A program made the position numbers and the translations under genes. This document shows, piece by piece, positions 10,131 to 19,888 of a stretch of DNA of 62,068 nucleotides. This stretch comes from Acidimicrobiales bacterium (GTDB lineage: Bacteria; Actinomycetota; Acidimicrobiia; Acidimicrobiales; SZUA-35): the NCBI GenBank assembly GCA_020630065.1, contig JAHDCC010000020.1, positions 1 to 62,068 of the forward strand, written 5' to 3'. Below the pieces are notes generated by a model that worked only from the letters and a program-made list of their open reading frames with translations, ran no database searches and was not told where the DNA came from. Numbering within the stretch: the first letter of the stretch is position 1; every line of letters begins with the position of its first letter.

Positions 10131-11659
10131 GCTGTTTCTTCCATCAGTGACCGACCTGAAAATTGATTTCTGAGCAGCAATGGAGAGCACCGGTATCGTT
10201 CTTCACCGTAGGCGTTCTGAATGTTGGCCAAAGTACTCACCACTCGCCCCGCTCCCAATTCGTCGCCCCAACTAAGCAGGCCACGAGGGTAGGCAACACC
10301 AAACTGCATTGCTTCGTCGACTCCGATGGCGGAACAAACACCCTGATCAACAGCGTCGGCGGCTTCGTTGATCAACATTACGACAGTGCGCATTACCAAC
10401 ATCGCTGGAACGTCTTTGATCACGCACACATCTTTCCCCAGAGCCTGGAGGAAACCGACTGCGTCCAAGAGAGCTTCCGGGGTTGCGGTCGCGGCCGCCG
10501 CTATCGCTACTACCCCACTTGTTTCGTAGTCGCTGGCAAGGTCGACCAAGATGAGGTTTGGAGTAGCTTGCTCTTGACCGCGTTGAGTAGCCGTGCGCCC
10601 ATCGGTAAGTTGTATCCGAGCTTGACCAACTTCGATATATGCCTCGACCGTTGAGGTTTCGACAACGACAGAATCGCCGCTCCTTACGAGGCGGTCAAGC
10701 GATTCGGTCCCTGTAAAAGACCCAACAAGACTACTCGAGACCTGATCGGCGCTGCCTTGTACTGGACTCTCGATAATGGCGGCTGGGGACTCAGCCGAAT
10801 AGTCATAGAACCCTACTCCGCTCTTACGTCCGAGAAGGCCGGCGGAAACCATGTCTCGCTGGAGTACCGATGGCTGGAACTTCTTGTCTTCATAAAAAGC
10901 TCGATACACCGACTCGGTGACCGCAGCGTTGACGTCTTGTCCGATTAGATCCGTCAGCTCTAGTGGACCCATTCTGAAGCCGCCGCAAGACCTAAAAAGT
11001 AAGTCGATGGTTTGAACGTCAGCTACCTTCTCGGTGAGGGAACGTAGAGCTTCTGCATAGTAAGGGCGGGCAACTCGGTTCACGATAAATCCTGGGGTCG
11101 ATGTGGCGTGAACCGGCTTCTTACCCCACGTTGTCGCCAAGTCGGCGACTGCGTTGGCCACATCATTCGAGGTGCCAAGACCAGATACGACTTCGACGAG
11201 TTTCATGACTACAGCAGGGTTGAAAAAATGCATCCCCACCAGGCGTTGGGGGTGATTCATCTCCGAAGCTAACGCCGAAATAGAGATTGACGAGGTGTTG
11301 CTGGCGATAATGGTTTCGGCCGGGCACATGGACTCAATTTGTGCGAACACTTGTTTCTTGATGTCTTCGTCTTCGATGATCGCTTCGATAACCACCGCGC
11401 TACCTCGTACCGAATCGATCTGATCGCTGGTCGTGATCCGAGCGCAGATTTCGTCGACACGGGCTTGGGTGAACTTGCCTCTTGGAATGAGTTTTTCCAT
11501 TCCTTCACGAATGGAGGCAAGTCCGCCTTCAGCGACGCCAGTGACTACGTCACAAAGGACCACGGGGTGCCCGGCAGTCGCCGCTACCTGGGCGATGCCA
11601 GCCCCCATAGTTCCGGCCCCGATGACCGATATCTGATCGTCCTTGGTTACGGATTTCAT
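10127..11659 (-). CDS. paaH: 3-hydroxyadipyl-CoA dehydrogenase
   Basis: This 510-aa NAD-dependent dehydrogenase oxidises 3-hydroxyadipyl-CoA to 3-oxoadipyl-CoA. It has a Rossmann motif VIGAGTMGAGIAQVAA at about residues 12-27, the family signature around GMHFFNPAVVMKLVEVV with the catalytic His, NRVARPYYAEAL, and a second C-terminal 3HCDH domain after about residue 310 (SAIGVDEAMQFGVAYPRGLL). The double C-terminal domain is usual for PaaH. Its ATG directly follows the paaG stop (TAGATG), and its own stop overlaps the paaI start. Confidence 0.94.
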   Translation of the reverse strand: MKSVTKDDQISVIGAGTMGAGIAQVAATAGHPVVLCDVVTGVAEGGLASIREGMEKLIPRGKFTQARVDEICARITTSDQIDSVRGSAVVIEAIIEDEDIKKQVFAQIESMCPAETIIASNTSSISISALASEMNHPQRLVGMHFFNPAVVMKLVEVVSGLGTSNDVANAVADLATTWGKKPVHATSTPGFIVNRVARPYYAEALRSLTEKVADVQTIDLLFRSCGGFRMGPLELTDLIGQDVNAAVTESVYRAFYEDKKFQPSVLQRDMVSAGLLGRKSGVGFYDYSAESPAAIIESPVQGSADQVSSSLVGSFTGTESLDRLVRSGDSVVVETSTVEAYIEVGQARIQLTDGRTATQRGQEQATPNLILVDLASDYETSGVVAIAAAATATPEALLDAVGFLQALGKDVCVIKDVPAMLVMRTVVMLINEAADAVDQGVCSAIGVDEAMQFGVAYPRGLLSWGDELGAGRVVSTLANIQNAYGEERYRCSPLLLRNQFSGRSLMEETA

Positions 11660-12478
11660 CTAGTTCCCTTGATATTCGGGTTGGCGTTTTTCAATAAATG
11701 CGGCGACGCCTTCTCGGTAGTCGTTGGTCTTGCCTGCGATACCCTGCAGATCGCGTTCGAGGTCAAGTTGCTGATCCAATGTGGAAGTGGCTGACGCGTG
11801 TATGGCTCGTTTGATCAAAGAGAGACCCTTGGTCGGCCCGTTTGCCAGCCGAGATCCCACGTTGATGGCTTCGGTTAAAAGCTCATCGTCATCGACGACC
11901 GAATAGATGAGCCCTATTCTGAGTGCCTGGTCCGCTGATATTTTTTCTCCTAGCAAACACATTGCCATCGCCTTGGCATGACCAACAAGACGCGGCAAAA
12001 TCCACGTGCCACCGGAATCGGGCACCAAACCCAATTTGTTGAATGACTGGATGAAACTTGCCGACTTGGCGGCAAACACGATGTCGCAGGCAAAGGCTAT
12101 ATTTGCTCCGGCCCCTGCGGCTACACCGTTGACGGCACAGATTACTGGCAGTTCAAGCGACGTTAGTGTTCGAATAAGAGGGTTGTAGTTTTTTTCGATC
12201 GAAGCCGACAAGTCGGGGGCCTCATCCGAGACTGAAACTGATCGATCATTGAGGTCTTGCCCGGCACAAAACCCTCGCCCGTTGCCGGTTAGCAGTAGAC
12301 ATCTAACGTCGTCGCGTTGTTTGACTTGTTTCAACGCTGCCCGCACTTCTGTGTGCATCTTGGTTGTGAAGCTGTTGAGCCGGTCTGGCCGGTTTAGCTT
12401 CAGGATGGCTAGCCCGTTTGAAACGTTGAATTCGATGGTTTCAAAGTCGCTCTCAGGCTGGTTTACAGATGGATTCAT
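11660..12478 (-). CDS. paaG: 1,2-epoxyphenylacetyl-CoA isomerase
   Basis: This 272-aa crotonase-fold enzyme converts ring-1,2-epoxyphenylacetyl-CoA to the oxepin form and also isomerises later unsaturated acyl-CoAs. The oxyanion-hole segments GRGFCAGQDL and NGVAAGAGANIAFACD are clear, and the PaaG-type GLVPDSGGTW carries the catalytic Asp in place of the glutamate of ordinary hydratases, which separates it from paaF. It lies between paaF (45 bp gap) and paaH (no gap) in the leftward unit. Confidence 0.93.
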   Translation of the reverse strand: MNPSVNQPESDFETIEFNVSNGLAILKLNRPDRLNSFTTKMHTEVRAALKQVKQRDDVRCLLLTGNGRGFCAGQDLNDRSVSVSDEAPDLSASIEKNYNPLIRTLTSLELPVICAVNGVAAGAGANIAFACDIVFAAKSASFIQSFNKLGLVPDSGGTWILPRLVGHAKAMAMCLLGEKISADQALRIGLIYSVVDDDELLTEAINVGSRLANGPTKGLSLIKRAIHASATSTLDQQLDLERDLQGIAGKTNDYREGVAAFIEKRQPEYQGN

Positions 12479-12523
12479 TGAGTTCCTTCTTCTAGCATTA
12501 GGTGACCGCAGCGGCGGTAGTAC

Positions 12524-13312
12524 TTACTGTCGATTTCCGGGAAAGTCAGGCCGGCGTTTATCTAAGAATGCTTGGATTCCCTCGTGGGCATCCGGAGTAG
12601 TGACCACCTGCAAAAACATGTCGCGTTCAGCCCGAAGCCCCTCTTCAAGCTCCGACTCAAAGAAGTGATTTACTGTGCTTTTTACCGCCTGAGCTGCCGT
12701 GGTCGCATGTTGGGCGATGACACCTGCAAGGGTGAGGGACCGTTCTAGGTAAAGTTCGGGTTCGGTTAACTCGCTGATAAGACCGAGCCGTAGCCCTTCT
12801 TCTGCATCTAGGAACTCTCCGGTCAGGTTAAGTTTCATCGCTGCAGCTTTGCCGACTGCAGCGGTCAACCGCTGGGTTCCACCAGCGCCAGGAATTATGC
12901 CAAGCTTTATTTCGGGTTGACCGAATATTGCGGTCTTGGAGGCTACGACGATGTCGGCGGTCATCATGAGTTCACATCCACCTCCGAGGGCGTAACCGCT
13001 GACCGCCGCGATGATGGGTTTCGGAAACTTACGAATAGCTTCCCATGCCGATTGCCGTTCGTTCTCAGGGAATTGCCCTTTTGCTGCGAGTTGCAGTTCC
13101 TCGATGTCTGCTCCGGCGGCAAATGCCCGATCGTTCCCCGTGATGACGACGGTCCTGATGGTGTTGTCATCGGCTACTGAGGTCAACGTGTCCGCTATCT
13201 CTTGGAGCACCAATGTATTTAGGGCGTTCATCACCTCTGGCCGGTTGATGCGTAGAAGCAAAACACCGTCCAATGGCTGGGTCTGTTCGGTTAATGATGA
13301 GGTGTTGTCCAT
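12524..13312 (-). CDS. paaF: 2,3-dehydroadipyl-CoA hydratase
   Basis: This 262-aa enoyl-CoA hydratase adds water to 2,3-dehydroadipyl-CoA. It shows DRAFAAGADIEEL for the first oxyanion-hole strand, SGYALGGGCELMMTADIVVA, and GQPEIKLGIIPGAGGTQRL with the catalytic glutamates. It is the first gene of the leftward paa unit. Its start lies about 40 bp from an inverted repeat that contains a good reverse-strand promoter, so it is probably controlled by PaaX together with the divergent paaY unit. Confidence 0.92.
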   Translation of the reverse strand: MDNTSSLTEQTQPLDGVLLLRINRPEVMNALNTLVLQEIADTLTSVADDNTIRTVVITGNDRAFAAGADIEELQLAAKGQFPENERQSAWEAIRKFPKPIIAAVSGYALGGGCELMMTADIVVASKTAIFGQPEIKLGIIPGAGGTQRLTAAVGKAAAMKLNLTGEFLDAEEGLRLGLISELTEPELYLERSLTLAGVIAQHATTAAQAVKSTVNHFFESELEEGLRAERDMFLQVVTTPDAHEGIQAFLDKRRPDFPGNRQ

Positions 13313-13352
13313 TCTTGCCCTATCGAAGATCTAGGTTTTACCGACAGAATAC

Positions 13353-13393
13353 ATGATACACATATTGCCCAAAGTGTCAAATATGTGTATCAT
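13353..13393. promoter_or_regulatory. Predicted PaaX operator with two overlapping divergent promoters
   Basis: A perfect inverted repeat with 14-bp arms (ATGATACACATATT at 13353-13366 and its complement at 13380-13393) surrounds 13 bp in the paaF-paaY intergenic region. Both promoters are embedded: forward TTGCCC (13365-13370), 17 bp, TATCAT (13388-13393); reverse TTGACA, 16 bp, TATCAT ending at 13353. Each -10 is therefore the outer end of an arm, so a bound repressor would block both. The half-site recalls the TGATTC core of known PaaX operators. A near copy lies before paaK at 20879-20920. Confidence 0.75.
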
Positions 13394-13431
13394 TTCTACG
13401 TACGCAACTTTACTAGCCAGAAACGAAACCC

Positions 13432-14058
13432 ATGCCCATATACGAACTGCAAGGAGTACGCCCAGTAGTGATGGCTAACTCTTTTGTGCACCCTTTGGCA
13501 GTACTCATCGGTGATGTCATCGTTGAAGAAAACTGCTTCATCGGTCCACATGCTGTGATGCGCGGAGACCTCGGCCGACTAACCCTCCGGTCAGGTTCCA
13601 ACCTCCAAGACAACTGCTGTATACATAGCTTCCCTCACGCCGAAACCATCGTTGAAGAAAACGGGCACGTCGGACACGGAGCCATCCTCCACGGCTGCCA
13701 TCTCCAAAAAAACGCCCTCATCGGCATGAACTCCGTGGTGATGGACGGAGCCACCATCGGCCAAAACTCTATTGTCGGAGCGAACTCTCTAGTCGTATCA
13801 AACGCCCAAATGCCAGCCAACCACATGATCGTCGGTACACCGGCTACCGCGCTCCGAGAGCTACGACCAGAAGAACGTAGCTGGAAAAGCGCGGGCACCG
13901 AGGCCTACCAACACTTGGCCACCACCTATCTCGAATCCATGAACGAAGTCACTGCCGATACAGCGATAACCCGAGATCGCCCAACCCTGCAGCCCGGCGA
14001 CTACGTCACTAAATCCACCTATCAGACCGAATCCTCAAACAAGGCCAACCACTCGTGA
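13432..14058 (+). CDS. paaY: PaaY hexapeptide-repeat protein
   Basis: This 208-aa left-handed beta-helix protein belongs to the gamma-carbonic-anhydrase-like PaaY family, reported as a thioesterase that helps clear CoA esters. Hexapeptide turns run through about residues 20-140 (VIVEENCFIGPHAVMRGD), and the metal-type histidines appear in IHSFPHAET, HVGHGAI and LHGCHL. The tail after about residue 150 is unlike the core and probably disordered. It is the first gene of the rightward unit; its stop overlaps the paaZ start as GTGA. Confidence 0.9.
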   Translation: MPIYELQGVRPVVMANSFVHPLAVLIGDVIVEENCFIGPHAVMRGDLGRLTLRSGSNLQDNCCIHSFPHAETIVEENGHVGHGAILHGCHLQKNALIGMNSVVMDGATIGQNSIVGANSLVVSNAQMPANHMIVGTPATALRELRPEERSWKSAGTEAYQHLATTYLESMNEVTADTAITRDRPTLQPGDYVTKSTYQTESSNKANHS

Positions 14059-16130
14059 AAACAATAGAAACAACAAACCCACAAAAGCTAGCCAAACTCC
14101 AGAGCTACAGCCAAGGCAAATGGTTCACCTCGCCCGAGACAGGAGCGATACTCAAAAACGCCGTAACCGGAGATGACGTTGCATCGATCTGCAGCGATGG
14201 GCTCGACTTCGCTGCCATGGCAAACTATGCCCGGACAGTCGGCGGCCCAGCACTCCGAGAGTTCACATTCCATCAACGAGCCATGATGGTGAAAAACTTA
14301 GCCACATATCTACTAGAACGCAAAGAACTGTTCTACGAACTATCAACGGCTACCGGCGCCACCCGAGCAGACTCATGGATCGATATCGAAGGCGGCATAG
14401 GAACCCTCTTTTCGATCTCGAGCAAAGCGCGCATCGAAATGCCGAACAGCAAAGTCTTTCCTGAAGGCAAGCAGGAACAATTGTCCCGAAAAGGAACATT
14501 CGTAGGACAACACATATACACCCCTCTACAAGGCGTCGCCATACACATCAACGCCTACAACTTCCCCTGTTGGGGAATGCTCGAAAAACTGGCACCCGCC
14601 CTCGTAGCCGGCATGCCCGTAATCGTAAAACCAGCTAGCCAAACCGCGTACCTAACCGAGCTGATGGTTCGCCACATCGTCGAATCAAACATTCTTCCCG
14701 AAGGCTCTCTGCAACTAATTTGTGGACGAACAGGCGACCTTCTAGACCATGTCACCTACCAAGATGTTGTGAGTTTCACCGGCTCAGCGTCGACCGGACT
14801 GCGGCTTCGACAAGGCGAAAAAATAGCCGCCGCAAACACTCGATTCATTATGGAAGCCGACTCACTAAACTGCACTATTCTCGGAGATGACGTTGAACCA
14901 GGGTCGGCTGAATTCGACCTTTTCGTCAATGAGGTCGTCCGGGAAATGACGGTGAAAGCGGGACAAAAATGCACCGCTATCCGACGAGCGATCGTTCCCA
15001 CAACCAAACTTGATGCCGTCTCGGATGCCATTAGCAAAGCCCTAGAACAAGTCGTGGTCGGCGACCCCGCAGATGATTCTGTGACGATGGGAGCTCTAGC
15101 CGGAACCGACCAACGACAAGACGTTCTGACCGCCGTCGACCAATTACTCAAACACAGCCGCTTGGCATTCGGTGACGTTACACAGCAAAGCTTCGTTGGT
15201 GAGAACACTTCCAACGGGGCGTTTCTCTCTCCCCTTCTAATGGTCGCAAACGATCCACATACCACCGTCGCTCATGACGTCGAAGCCTTTGGCCCGGTAT
15301 GCACGTTAGTCGGATATACCGACCGAGAGGACGCAGTCAGACTCGCAGCGAAAGGTAAAGGTAGTCTCGTAGGTTCGCTCGTAACAAACGATGGCGACGT
15401 AGCACAAGACATCACCCTTGGGGTCGCTGCCCATCACGGCCGAATCTTGATTCTCAATGAGGCATGTGCCAAAGAATCAACCGGGCACGGCTCACCGCTG
15501 CCACAGCTAGTTCATGGAGGCCCCGGACGAGCAGGCGGAGGTGAAGAACTCGGCGGCGTACGAGGCATCAAACACTACATGCAGCGAACGGCTCTTCAAG
15601 GCTCACCAGACATGCTTAGCAACGTTACCGGCATACATATGACTGGCAGCACAGTCAAGTCATCAGAAATTCATCCGTTTCAAAAAACGTTCGAGGAGCT
15701 CGAAGTCGGCGACACGTTGATAACCGAAAAGAGAACCGTGACTCTCGAAGACATCGAAGCTTTCGCTGAGTTATCCGGCGACAAATTCTACGCCCATACC
15801 AACGAAGAAGCAGCCGCCCGCAACCCCTTCTTCGACGGTCGAGTAGCTCACGGCTACCTCTTGGTGTCGATAGCGGCTGGCCTCTTTGTCTGGCCGGATG
15901 AAGGCCCCGTCTTGGCTAACACAGGACTCGAGAACCTTCAGTTCCAAAAGCCGGTCTACCCCGGCGACGTCGTCCATGTGCAGTTCACCTGCAAGCAGAA
16001 GAAGAACCGGGAGACCGAAACCTGGGGTGAAGTCCGATGGGATACCACAATCTTCAACCAAAACGGCGATATTTGCGCCCACTATGACGTCTTAACCGGC
16101 GTCGCCAACAGTTCAGACGAAACCAAATAA
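14055..16130 (+). CDS. paaZ: Bifunctional oxepin-CoA hydrolase / semialdehyde dehydrogenase
   Basis: PaaZ opens the oxepin ring and oxidises the resulting aldehyde. The 691-aa product has an N-terminal aldehyde dehydrogenase (about 1-530) with Cys about 306 in GQKCTAIRR, Glu in MEADSLN and the NADP-site Lys in VIVKPAS. A C-terminal MaoC hydratase (about 545-690) has the catalytic Asp-His pair in [10 protein letters not shown]. Both halves look intact, so ring opening and oxidation should be coupled. It starts with GTG overlapping the paaY stop by 4 bp, and is followed after 13 bp by paaA. Confidence 0.95.
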   Translation: MKTIETTNPQKLAKLQSYSQGKWFTSPETGAILKNAVTGDDVASICSDGLDFAAMANYARTVGGPALREFTFHQRAMMVKNLATYLLERKELFYELSTATGATRADSWIDIEGGIGTLFSISSKARIEMPNSKVFPEGKQEQLSRKGTFVGQHIYTPLQGVAIHINAYNFPCWGMLEKLAPALVAGMPVIVKPASQTAYLTELMVRHIVESNILPEGSLQLICGRTGDLLDHVTYQDVVSFTGSASTGLRLRQGEKIAAANTRFIMEADSLNCTILGDDVEPGSAEFDLFVNEVVREMTVKAGQKCTAIRRAIVPTTKLDAVSDAISKALEQVVVGDPADDSVTMGALAGTDQRQDVLTAVDQLLKHSRLAFGDVTQQSFVGENTSNGAFLSPLLMVANDPHTTVAHDVEAFGPVCTLVGYTDREDAVRLAAKGKGSLVGSLVTNDGDVAQDITLGVAAHHGRILILNEACAKESTGHGSPLPQLVHGGPGRAGGGEELGGVRGIKHYMQRTALQGSPDMLSNVTGIHMTGSTVKSSEIHPFQKTFEELEVGDTLITEKRTVTLEDIEAFAELSGDKFYAHTNEEAAARNPFFDGRVAHGYLLVSIAAGLFVWPDEGPVLANTGLENLQFQKPVYPGDVVHVQFTCKQKKNRETETWGEVRWDTTIFNQNGDICAHYDVLTGVANSSDETK

Positions 16131-16143
16131 GCGAGGAAGAAGT

Positions 16144-17133
16144 ATGTATAGCCCAGACGCACCCAACAACCAGAAGCTAACCAAAGCCTCTTCGGAGGAT
16201 GTAATCGAGTCGTTCGAACAACTCCTCGAAAACGACCAACGCATCGAACCTCGAGACGATATGCCCGACAACTACCGCCGGACACTGATCCGCCAGATCG
16301 GCCAACACGCACACTCCGAGATTATAGGGATGCAGCCAGAAGCAAACTGGATTACCCGAGCACCAAGTTTGCGCCGTAAAGCGATTCTTATGTCGAAAGT
16401 CCAAGACGAAGCCGGACACGGGCTTTATCTCTACAGCGCGGCCGAAACCCTCGGAGCCGACCGCACTGACCTATTAGAAAAACTCAACGACGGCAAGATG
16501 AAATACTCCAGTATCTTCAACTACCCCACCCCAACGTGGGCCGACATGGGGGCGATCGGCTGGCTCGTCGACGGTGCCGCAATCGTCAATCAAGTGCCGC
16601 TCTGCCGTAACTCTTACGGACCTTACGCTCGGGCGATGGTTCGCATCTGCAAAGAAGAAAGCTTCCATCAACGCCAAGGCTATGAAATCATGCTGACCCT
16701 TAGCAATGGCACGCCGGAACAAAAAGAAATGGCACAAGACGCCCTAAATCGTTGGTGGTGGCCATCGGTCATGATGTTTGGGCCACCAGATGACCAGTCG
16801 CCCAACTCTGCCGCCTCCATGAAATGGAAAATCAAGCTCTTCTCCAACGATGATCTGCGACAAAAGTTCGTTGATATGGCTGTTGGTCAAGCCGACATTC
16901 TGGGACTTACCATTCCCGACCCTGACCTCAAGTGGAACGAAGAAACCGGACACTACGACTTTGGAGAACCTGACTGGGATGAGTTCTTCGACGTGATCAA
17001 CGGCAACGGACCGTGCAACAAACTGCGTGTTGATTCTCGCCGTAAAGCACACGAGGACGGCCAATGGGTCCGCGACGCCGCCGTTGCATTTGCCAACAAA
17101 CAGAAAACCCTTGCCGAGAATCAAGCAGCATAA
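16144..17133 (+). CDS. paaA: Phenylacetyl-CoA epoxidase catalytic subunit A
   Basis: PaaA is the di-iron catalytic subunit of the multicomponent 1,2-phenylacetyl-CoA epoxidase, which activates the aromatic ring with O2. The 329-aa sequence contains ferritin-like iron motifs: [15 protein letters not shown] (DEAGH) and [13 protein letters not shown] (EESFH), with the substrate-side region [19 protein letters not shown] between them. It is close to the family length. It lies between paaZ and paaB in the unit encoding the full epoxidase (A, B, C, D, E). Confidence 0.96.
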   Translation: MYSPDAPNNQKLTKASSEDVIESFEQLLENDQRIEPRDDMPDNYRRTLIRQIGQHAHSEIIGMQPEANWITRAPSLRRKAILMSKVQDEAGHGLYLYSAAETLGADRTDLLEKLNDGKMKYSSIFNYPTPTWADMGAIGWLVDGAAIVNQVPLCRNSYGPYARAMVRICKEESFHQRQGYEIMLTLSNGTPEQKEMAQDALNRWWWPSVMMFGPPDDQSPNSAASMKWKIKLFSNDDLRQKFVDMAVGQADILGLTIPDPDLKWNEETGHYDFGEPDWDEFFDVINGNGPCNKLRVDSRRKAHEDGQWVRDAAVAFANKQKTLAENQAA

Positions 17134-17155
17134 CAATCTACAGGAACCTACAACT

Positions 17156-17446
17156 ATGAACCCAACAAATGACTACAGCATGTGGGAAGTATTTATCCGA
17201 AGCCGACGCGGCCTCGACCACAAACACGTCGGCAGCCTCCGAGCCCCCGACGCCGAAATGGCTATTCAGAACGCCCGAGATCTCTACACCCGCAGAAGTG
17301 AGGGAGTAAGTATCTGGGTAGTTCCGTCACAACAAATTGTGGCTTCAACCCCGGGTGAGAAAGAACCATTGTTCGACCCCGCCGACGACAAGATCTACCG
17401 TCACCCGACGTTCTACGAACTACCGGCCGAATTGGAGCACATGTGA
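17156..17446 (+). CDS. paaB: Phenylacetyl-CoA epoxidase subunit B
   Basis: This 96-aa small subunit bridges PaaA-PaaC complexes in the epoxidase. The family pattern is plain: MWEVFIRSRRGLDHKHVGSL near the start, HAEMAIQNARDLYTRR-type helix, and the C-terminal HPTFYELPAELEHM. The frame opens further upstream inside paaA, but the ATG at 17156 has AGGAA about 10 bases before it and matches the usual start. The stop overlaps the paaC GTG by 4 bp. Confidence 0.94.
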   Translation: MNPTNDYSMWEVFIRSRRGLDHKHVGSLRAPDAEMAIQNARDLYTRRSEGVSIWVVPSQQIVASTPGEKEPLFDPADDKIYRHPTFYELPAELEHM

Positions 17447-18234
17447 GCCAACATACGACAACATTTACCCCGGCCACTGCCGCCGACGCTGATCTCTACT
17501 ACTACGTTCTACGCCAAGCCGACACCGCAATGGTCCTCTGCCAACGCCTGTGCGAGTGGGTGGCTAAGGGCCCCGAACTTGAAGAAGACATCGCCTTGAC
17601 CAACATCGGCCTCGACCTAATCGGTCAAGCTCGTTCGTTGTACCAGTACGCAGCAGAATGCTCTGGGCAACCCATTACCGACGATGATTTGGTGTTTCAA
17701 CGCAACGAAAGACAGTGGGTCAATTGTCTTTTGGTTGAGCAACCCAACGGAAATTTTGCCGACACGATAGTCCGCCAGTATTTCTTTGATGCATGGCATA
17801 AAGCGTTTCTCACCCAACTCACTACCTCAAAAGATGAGACACTCGCTGCGGTGGCGGCCAAGTCGGTAAAGGAATCCGCGTATCATCTTCGCCATTCATC
17901 CAGCTGGGTCGAGCGGCTAGGTGCCGGTACCGAACTAAGCAACGAACGGGCCCAAAAAGCCGTCGATGATCTTTGGGCGTTCACCTACGAATTGTTGACT
18001 CCCGATGAGCTAGATGAACGAATGCAAGTTCGAGGTGTCGGAGCCGACCTTGTAGCAATCCGGGCGGACTGGGAACGATCTGTCCACCAACACCTCACAC
18101 GCAGTGAACTGGCCGTCCCAAGTGAAGTTTTCCCGGCCACAGGAGGTCGAAACGGCGTGCATTCACAGCATATGGGATACCTTCTGGCCGAGATGCAAAT
18201 CCTGGCTCGAAGCATGCCCGGATGCGAATGGTAA
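17443..18234 (+). CDS. paaC: Phenylacetyl-CoA epoxidase structural subunit C
   Basis: PaaC is the non-catalytic ferritin-like partner of PaaA, needed for stable complex and CoA binding. The 263-aa protein shows the PaaC pattern LEEDIALTNIGLDLIGQARS, NLLVEQPNGNFADT-like text and KESAYHLRHSSSWVERLG, with the C-terminal GRNGVHSQHMGYLLAEMQ. The start is GTG, overlapping the paaB stop, and the 3' end overlaps paaD by 13 bp, consistent with translational coupling in the operon. Confidence 0.94.
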   Translation: MSQHTTTFTPATAADADLYYYVLRQADTAMVLCQRLCEWVAKGPELEEDIALTNIGLDLIGQARSLYQYAAECSGQPITDDDLVFQRNERQWVNCLLVEQPNGNFADTIVRQYFFDAWHKAFLTQLTTSKDETLAAVAAKSVKESAYHLRHSSSWVERLGAGTELSNERAQKAVDDLWAFTYELLTPDELDERMQVRGVGADLVAIRADWERSVHQHLTRSELAVPSEVFPATGGRNGVHSQHMGYLLAEMQILARSMPGCEW

Positions 18235-18767
18235 GGCCCGTGTCTGGCAAGGCTCTTAAGCGGGTCGCTAACGCACGAAACCAGAGTCGACTACCTTCTG
18301 GCGACGCGAAGATCCTCTCCCTTCTATCCCTCGTCACAGACCCTGAGATACCAGTGTTGACCATCGAAGAGATGGGCATCCTTCGAGGGGCCTGGAACGA
18401 TCATGGAACCGTTCTAGTCGAGCTCACACCGACCTATTCTGGCTGCCCGGCGATCGACCAAATCGCTGACGACATCCTCATCGTGCTTAGAGACAACGGG
18501 TACTCAGACGTTGAGATCCAACTCGCACTGTCGCCGGTATGGACGACCGACTGGATGAGTGAAGAGTCCAAAAAGAAACTGTCCGGATATGGCATCGCTC
18601 CACCTTGTCAAACCGCAAAAGCTGGCAACGTTACTTGGCGGGTTAGGTGCCCCCAGTGTCGTTCGTTTAACACCTCGATGATTAGCCAGTTCGGTTCAAC
18701 TGCTTGTAAAGCGCTGTGGAAATGCGTGAACTGCCAAGAACCATTCGACTACTTCAAACCTTACTAA
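18222..18767 (+). CDS. paaD: PaaD, Fe-S/di-iron assembly-type protein of the epoxidase
   Basis: PaaD is needed for epoxidase activity, probably in cofactor assembly. The 181-aa product has an N-terminal MIP18/DUF59 domain (LLSLVTDPEIPVLTIEEMGI; GCPAIDQIADDI with the conserved Cys) and a C-terminal zinc-ribbon-like tail with CPQC and CVNC pairs before YFKPY. The ATG at 18222 lies inside the last codons of paaC. The last part overlaps only the upstream extension of the paaE frame, not its chosen start. Confidence 0.92.
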   Translation: MRMVRPVSGKALKRVANARNQSRLPSGDAKILSLLSLVTDPEIPVLTIEEMGILRGAWNDHGTVLVELTPTYSGCPAIDQIADDILIVLRDNGYSDVEIQLALSPVWTTDWMSEESKKKLSGYGIAPPCQTAKAGNVTWRVRCPQCRSFNTSMISQFGSTACKALWKCVNCQEPFDYFKPY

Positions 18768-18790
18768 CCCACGAACAAGAAGCTAAAAGT

Positions 18791-19867
18791 ATGCACGAAG
18801 CAACCGTCACCTCAGTCAACCAAGAAACGCCAGATTCGGTATGTGTCACCCTCAAAGTTCCTGAGCAAAGTAAACCCAAGTTCACCTATACCCAGGGACA
18901 GAATCTGACGCTGATCAAAGAGATCAGTGGCAATGAAGTACGCCGCTCGTATTCGATTTGCAGCAGTGTCGCCGACGAAACTCTTCGCGTCGGGATCAAA
19001 CGAGTACCGGACGGTGTTTTCTCCACATGGGCTACGACCGAACTTGTTGTTGGTGATCGGGTATCGCTACTTCCCCCTTCGGGTAGCTTCTTTGTTGAGC
19101 TTGACCCAGGTCTGGCCCGGAATCATGTCGGTGTTGCCGCCGGAAGTGGCATCACCCCAATTCTGTCAATCCTTAAGACGACGTTAGAAACTGAACCCAT
19201 GAGCACCTTTACGCTGCTGTACGGTAATAAGTCGGCCAACACCGTGATGTTTCTCGAAGAGCTAGCGGCGCTCAAAAACGTGTACCCAGAACGCTTTCAG
19301 CTGTTTCATATTCTGAGCAGGGAAGTCCAAGATTCTGAGCTACTGTCGGGTCGAATCACTGGCGAGAAGATTCTTGAGTTCGTGGATCGTGTGCTGCCAG
19401 CAGCAGAAATCGACGAAGTTTTTCTTTGCGGACCTCACGAGATGGTGACAAGCGCTCACGACGCGTTCGCTCAGGCTGGGGTACAAACGACCTCGATACA
19501 TACCGAATTGTTTTTTGTGCAAACTTCTGCAGTCGAGGCTCAGCGGCTCCCCCAGAACGACAGCGCTTCGACTATCGAAGAAAAGACAAGCTCTGTCGCT
19601 ATCGTTCTCGACGGTACACGATCGGAGCTTTCACTAGCTCAAGATGGTCAGTCAATTCTCGATGCTGCGTTGGAGGCAGGAAGAGACCTTCCCTTTGCGT
19701 GCAAGGGAGGAGTATGTGCAACATGTAAAGCAACGGTCATCGAAGGCGAAGTTCGGATGGATCTGAACTATTCTCTAAGTGATGAAGAAGTTTTACAGGG
19801 AGCGATTCTCACATGCCAAGCCCATCCAACGAGCGATCGCGTTCTCGTTGATTTTGACCAAAAGTAG
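18791..19867 (+). CDS. paaE: Phenylacetyl-CoA epoxidase reductase subunit
   Basis: PaaE moves electrons from NADPH to the PaaA di-iron site. The 358-aa protein has an FAD domain (RRSYSICSS), an NAD(P)-binding domain (VAAGSGITPILS) and a C-terminal plant-type 2Fe-2S ferredoxin domain with cysteines in CKGGVCATC and LTCQAH. The frame opens at 18716 within paaD, but the ATG at 18791 (MHEATVTSVNQETPDS) begins just after the paaD stop and fits the family. It is followed by paaX after 21 bp. Confidence 0.94.
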   Translation: MHEATVTSVNQETPDSVCVTLKVPEQSKPKFTYTQGQNLTLIKEISGNEVRRSYSICSSVADETLRVGIKRVPDGVFSTWATTELVVGDRVSLLPPSGSFFVELDPGLARNHVGVAAGSGITPILSILKTTLETEPMSTFTLLYGNKSANTVMFLEELAALKNVYPERFQLFHILSREVQDSELLSGRITGEKILEFVDRVLPAAEIDEVFLCGPHEMVTSAHDAFAQAGVQTTSIHTELFFVQTSAVEAQRLPQNDSASTIEEKTSSVAIVLDGTRSELSLAQDGQSILDAALEAGRDLPFACKGGVCATCKATVIEGEVRMDLNYSLSDEEVLQGAILTCQAHPTSDRVLVDFDQK

Positions 19868-19888
19868 TCACAAAAATGGGGGCCTGAG

